A stretch of 64,000 nt of DNA from Microbispora hainanensis. GTDB taxonomy: Bacteria; Actinomycetota; Actinomycetes; Streptosporangiales; Streptosporangiaceae. Location of the stretch: positions 1-64,000 of the forward strand of contig NZ_VIRM01000046.1 in NCBI RefSeq assembly GCF_006874475.1. The letters run 5' to 3'. Numbering within the stretch: the first letter of the stretch is position 1; each line of letters starts with the position of its first letter. Made by a program: the position numbers and the translations under genes. Under the pieces are notes generated by a model that was given only the letters and a program-made list of their open reading frames with translations, ran no database searches and was not told the DNA's origin. Below are positions 62,168 to 64,000 of this stretch, one piece after another.

Positions 62168-63906
62168 CAATCTACTCCCAGCCACAGTGCGAGGGCGGCC
62201 GACGTCTCGGCCTGGTCCGGACGGTCCTTGCAGGAGAGATCAGCGAGCGTCCAGGAGATGCGGAGCACACGATCAAGGCCGCGCGCGCTGAGCGTGCCCA
62301 CGTCGAGACCTCGGTGTAGCGGGGCCATCGCGGCGCCGGACAGGCGGAAATCGCGGTGCAACGCGGATGACGACACCTCCGCGTTGGTGCGCCAGGGAGT
62401 GCCTGCCAACCGTTTGGCGGCCCGCTCGCGCGCCAATCTCACCCGCTCGGCCACGGTCGCGCTGGTCTCCACGAAGTGCCGGTCCGCGAGCAGCTCCGCG
62501 CGGGTGGCCCGGCCGATCTTCACCTTCACGTCGACGCGATCCAGCAGCGGCCCGGAGAGCCGGTCGAGATAGCGGCGCCGGCCCGCGGGCGTGCATTTGC
62601 AGGGGTGCCCAACCGTGCCCTGCAGTCCGCACGGGCATGGATTGGCCGCCATGACCAGCATGAACCGGGCAGGGAAGGTGACCGCGCCGACGGCTCGCGC
62701 GATGGTCACCGTGCCCGACTCGAGGGGTTGCCGCAGGGAGTCGAGCACGGTGGTCGCGAACTCCGGCGCCTCGTCGAGGAAGAGGACGCCTCGGTGTGCC
62801 AGCGATACCGCTCCGGGCCGCACGACGCCTCCGCTCCCGCCGCCCACGACGGCCGCCATCGTGGCGCTGTGATGCGGTGCCATGAACGGCGGCCGGGTGA
62901 GCAAGGGGCGCCCCGGCGGCAGCGTTCCCGCCACCGAGTGGATGGCCGACACCTCCAGCGCCTTCTCCTGGTCGAGTGGCGGCAGAAGGGTCGGCAGGCG
63001 CTCGGCGAGCATGGTCTTGCCGCTCCCTGGCGGGCCCAGCATCCAGAGGTTGTGCCCTCCGGCGGCGCACACCTCCAGCGCCTTGCGGCCCATCGGCTGC
63101 CCGGCCACGTCGCACAGGTCCGGTCCCGGCGCGCCACGATCGCCGCCGTACCGACCTGCCGGGCGCGACACGTGCTCGGCGGGCCGGGCGTGACCACGAT
63201 GCTCTGCGTGAGCGCCCTGCTCGCTGTGCGCGCCGTGCCCGCTGCACTGGCTGTGCTCGGCGTGAGTGCCCTCCTCGGTTCGAGCGCCGTGCCCGCCGTG
63301 CCCGCCGTGTTCGTCCTGTTCGACGCCGCCCGCGTGCTCGGCGTCCTGCGCGAGCGAGGCGGCGTCGTCCACCACCGGAAGCCGGTGCAGGTCGCCCGAG
63401 CGCAGCCACCCCACCAGTTCGCCGAGAGTGGCGACGGGGACCACGGTGAGATCGGGCACGAGAGCGGCCTCGGCGGCGTTGAGCGCGGGCACCACGATCG
63501 TGCGCACCCCCGCCTCCGCGGCGGCGAGCGCGGCCGGTAGCACGCCCCTGATCGGCCGGACCCGCCCGTCGAGACCGAGCTCGCCGACGAACACCGGCGC
63601 AGCGATCCGCTGCGCGGGCACAGCCCCGGCAGCACCGAGCACCGCGATCGCGATGGCCAGGTCGAAGATCGATCCTCGCTTGGGCAGAGTGGCCGGGAAC
63701 AGGCTCACGGTGACCCGTGCGTCGGGCCAGGCCAGCCTGCTGTTGATCAGCGCGGACCTCACGCGGCCCCGTGCTTCGCTGATCGCGGTGTCGAGGAGCC
63801 CGATGAAGTGCGTTCCGGCGATGCCGGGGCCCACATCGGCCTCGACCTCGACGAGGCGCCCGGTGACACCCACGAGGCCGACGCAATTGGTCCGGGCGAC
63901 GGGCAT
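62167..63906 (-). CDS. comM: ComM/YifB Mg-chelatase-like AAA+ ATPase
   Basis: 579 aa, about 60 longer than usual. N-terminal Lon-protease-like domain (about 1-180), AAA+ core with Walker A GPPGSGKT (291-298), Walker B VLFLDEAPEF and a C-terminal Mg-chelatase domain with CPCG...CKCTP cysteines. ComM is a hexameric branch-migration helicase in natural transformation. The extra length is a His-rich segment (191-245) with 12 His in 55 residues between the two domains. ATG 63906; one base separates it from the upstream yraN-like stop. Confidence 0.92.
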   Translation of the reverse strand: MPVARTNCVGLVGVTGRLVEVEADVGPGIAGTHFIGLLDTAISEARGRVRSALINSRLAWPDARVTVSLFPATLPKRGSIFDLAIAIAVLGAAGAVPAQRIAAPVFVGELGLDGRVRPIRGVLPAALAAAEAGVRTIVVPALNAAEAALVPDLTVVPVATLGELVGWLRSGDLHRLPVVDDAASLAQDAEHAGGVEQDEHGGHGGHGARTEEGTHAEHSQCSGHGAHSEQGAHAEHRGHARPAEHVSRPAGRYGGDRGAPGPDLCDVAGQPMGRKALEVCAAGGHNLWMLGPPGSGKTMLAERLPTLLPPLDQEKALEVSAIHSVAGTLPPGRPLLTRPPFMAPHHSATMAAVVGGGSGGVVRPGAVSLAHRGVLFLDEAPEFATTVLDSLRQPLESGTVTIARAVGAVTFPARFMLVMAANPCPCGLQGTVGHPCKCTPAGRRRYLDRLSGPLLDRVDVKVKIGRATRAELLADRHFVETSATVAERVRLARERAAKRLAGTPWRTNAEVSSSALHRDFRLSGAAMAPLHRGLDVGTLSARGLDRVLRISWTLADLSCKDRPDQAETSAALALWLGVD

Positions 63907-63907
63907 C

Positions 63908-64000
63908 TCAGACCACCCCGCGTTCGTGCCTGAGCGAGAAGTCGCCCGCGAACCGCTCGATCGCGATCACGTCGACCCGTAGGGTGTCGAAACGCTCTGT
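63908..64000 (-). CDS. C-terminus of a YraN (UPF0102) family protein, partial
   Basis: Only the last 30 codons are in the window: RFDTLRVDVIAIERFAGDFS... and ending LRHERGVV. This fits the C-terminal strand and LRH..GA ending of YraN-type nuclease-fold proteins (the family's usual RxDVVAV pattern). The upstream part lies beyond the window edge. The position directly before comM and dprA is the standard one. Confidence 0.8.
   Translation of the reverse strand, partial: TERFDTLRVDVIAIERFAGDFSLRHERGVV

Overview
The window is 64 kb of very GC-rich, densely coded DNA. It has actinobacterial traits: many GTG starts, SARP/AfsR-type and PucR regulators, an F420-type luciferase-like oxidoreductase, duplicated DivIVA half-domains, Pro/Ser-linked chitinases, and the block yraN-comM-dprA ... 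rpsB-tsf-pyrH-frr-cdsA-rlmN. The overall mix suggests a filamentous actinomycete of the Streptosporangiales type. That placement is inference; no rRNA or tRNA gene was found to test it. I saw no prophage, insertion sequence, CRISPR array or replication origin.

Layout. 0.36-3.7 kb: an AI-2E-family transporter, a small hypothetical gene, a GT-C-type membrane protein and a possible 33-residue membrane peptide. 3.7-10.8 kb: a chitin region with three GH18 chitinases in one operon (minus strand), each with a different binding module, a near-perfect palindromic operator candidate upstream, a small secreted protein with an apparent frameshift, and a fourth GH18 gene cut short at its 3' end. 11-17 kb: a Drr-type ABC exporter preceded by eleven 11-bp repeats, and a convergent 1129-residue SARP/NB-ARC/TPR regulator. 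16.4-23.8 kb: a selenium-binding-protein (methanethiol oxidase) gene with a coupled membrane gene, a LysE exporter, an LLM oxidoreductase, a VC0807-type membrane protein, an SDR, a phosphotriesterase relative that has lost its metal ligands, and a VapBC-like toxin-antitoxin pair abutting an SDR fragment.

23.8-39.5 kb is a nitrogen/polyamine region. A spermidine/putrescine ABC importer (potA, potD, potB, potC) lies between a flavin amine oxidase and an aminobutyraldehyde dehydrogenase and is divergent from an Lrp regulator. After a TetR/SnoaL pair comes a second operon with a cyclase-family hydrolase, an agmatinase-family ureohydrolase, a carbon-nitrogen hydrolase, a zinc alcohol dehydrogenase and an NCS1 permease, divergent from a PucR regulator. 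Together these could import polyamines or guanidino compounds and strip their nitrogen.

39.5-49.3 kb is a self-contained sugar or polyol operon. A divergent GntR/UTRA repressor, a textbook promoter with an overlapping palindrome, a ribose-type ABC importer, an LsrF-like class I aldolase, a GlpD/EryB-like FAD dehydrogenase and an FGGY kinase form a complete import-phosphorylate-oxidise-cleave route. The substrate is unknown, and this is the best candidate here for an undescribed pathway.

49.3-64 kb is housekeeping: a two-domain DivIVA-like protein, an ABC exporter, rlmN, a SUFU-domain protein, cdsA, frr, pyrH, tsf, rpsB, a CoA-transferase gene interrupted by one in-frame TAG, dprA, comM with a histidine-rich insert, and the end of a YraN-type gene. 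Short tandem repeats (11, 13, 15, 17, 18 and 33 bp units) recur throughout, both between and inside genes.
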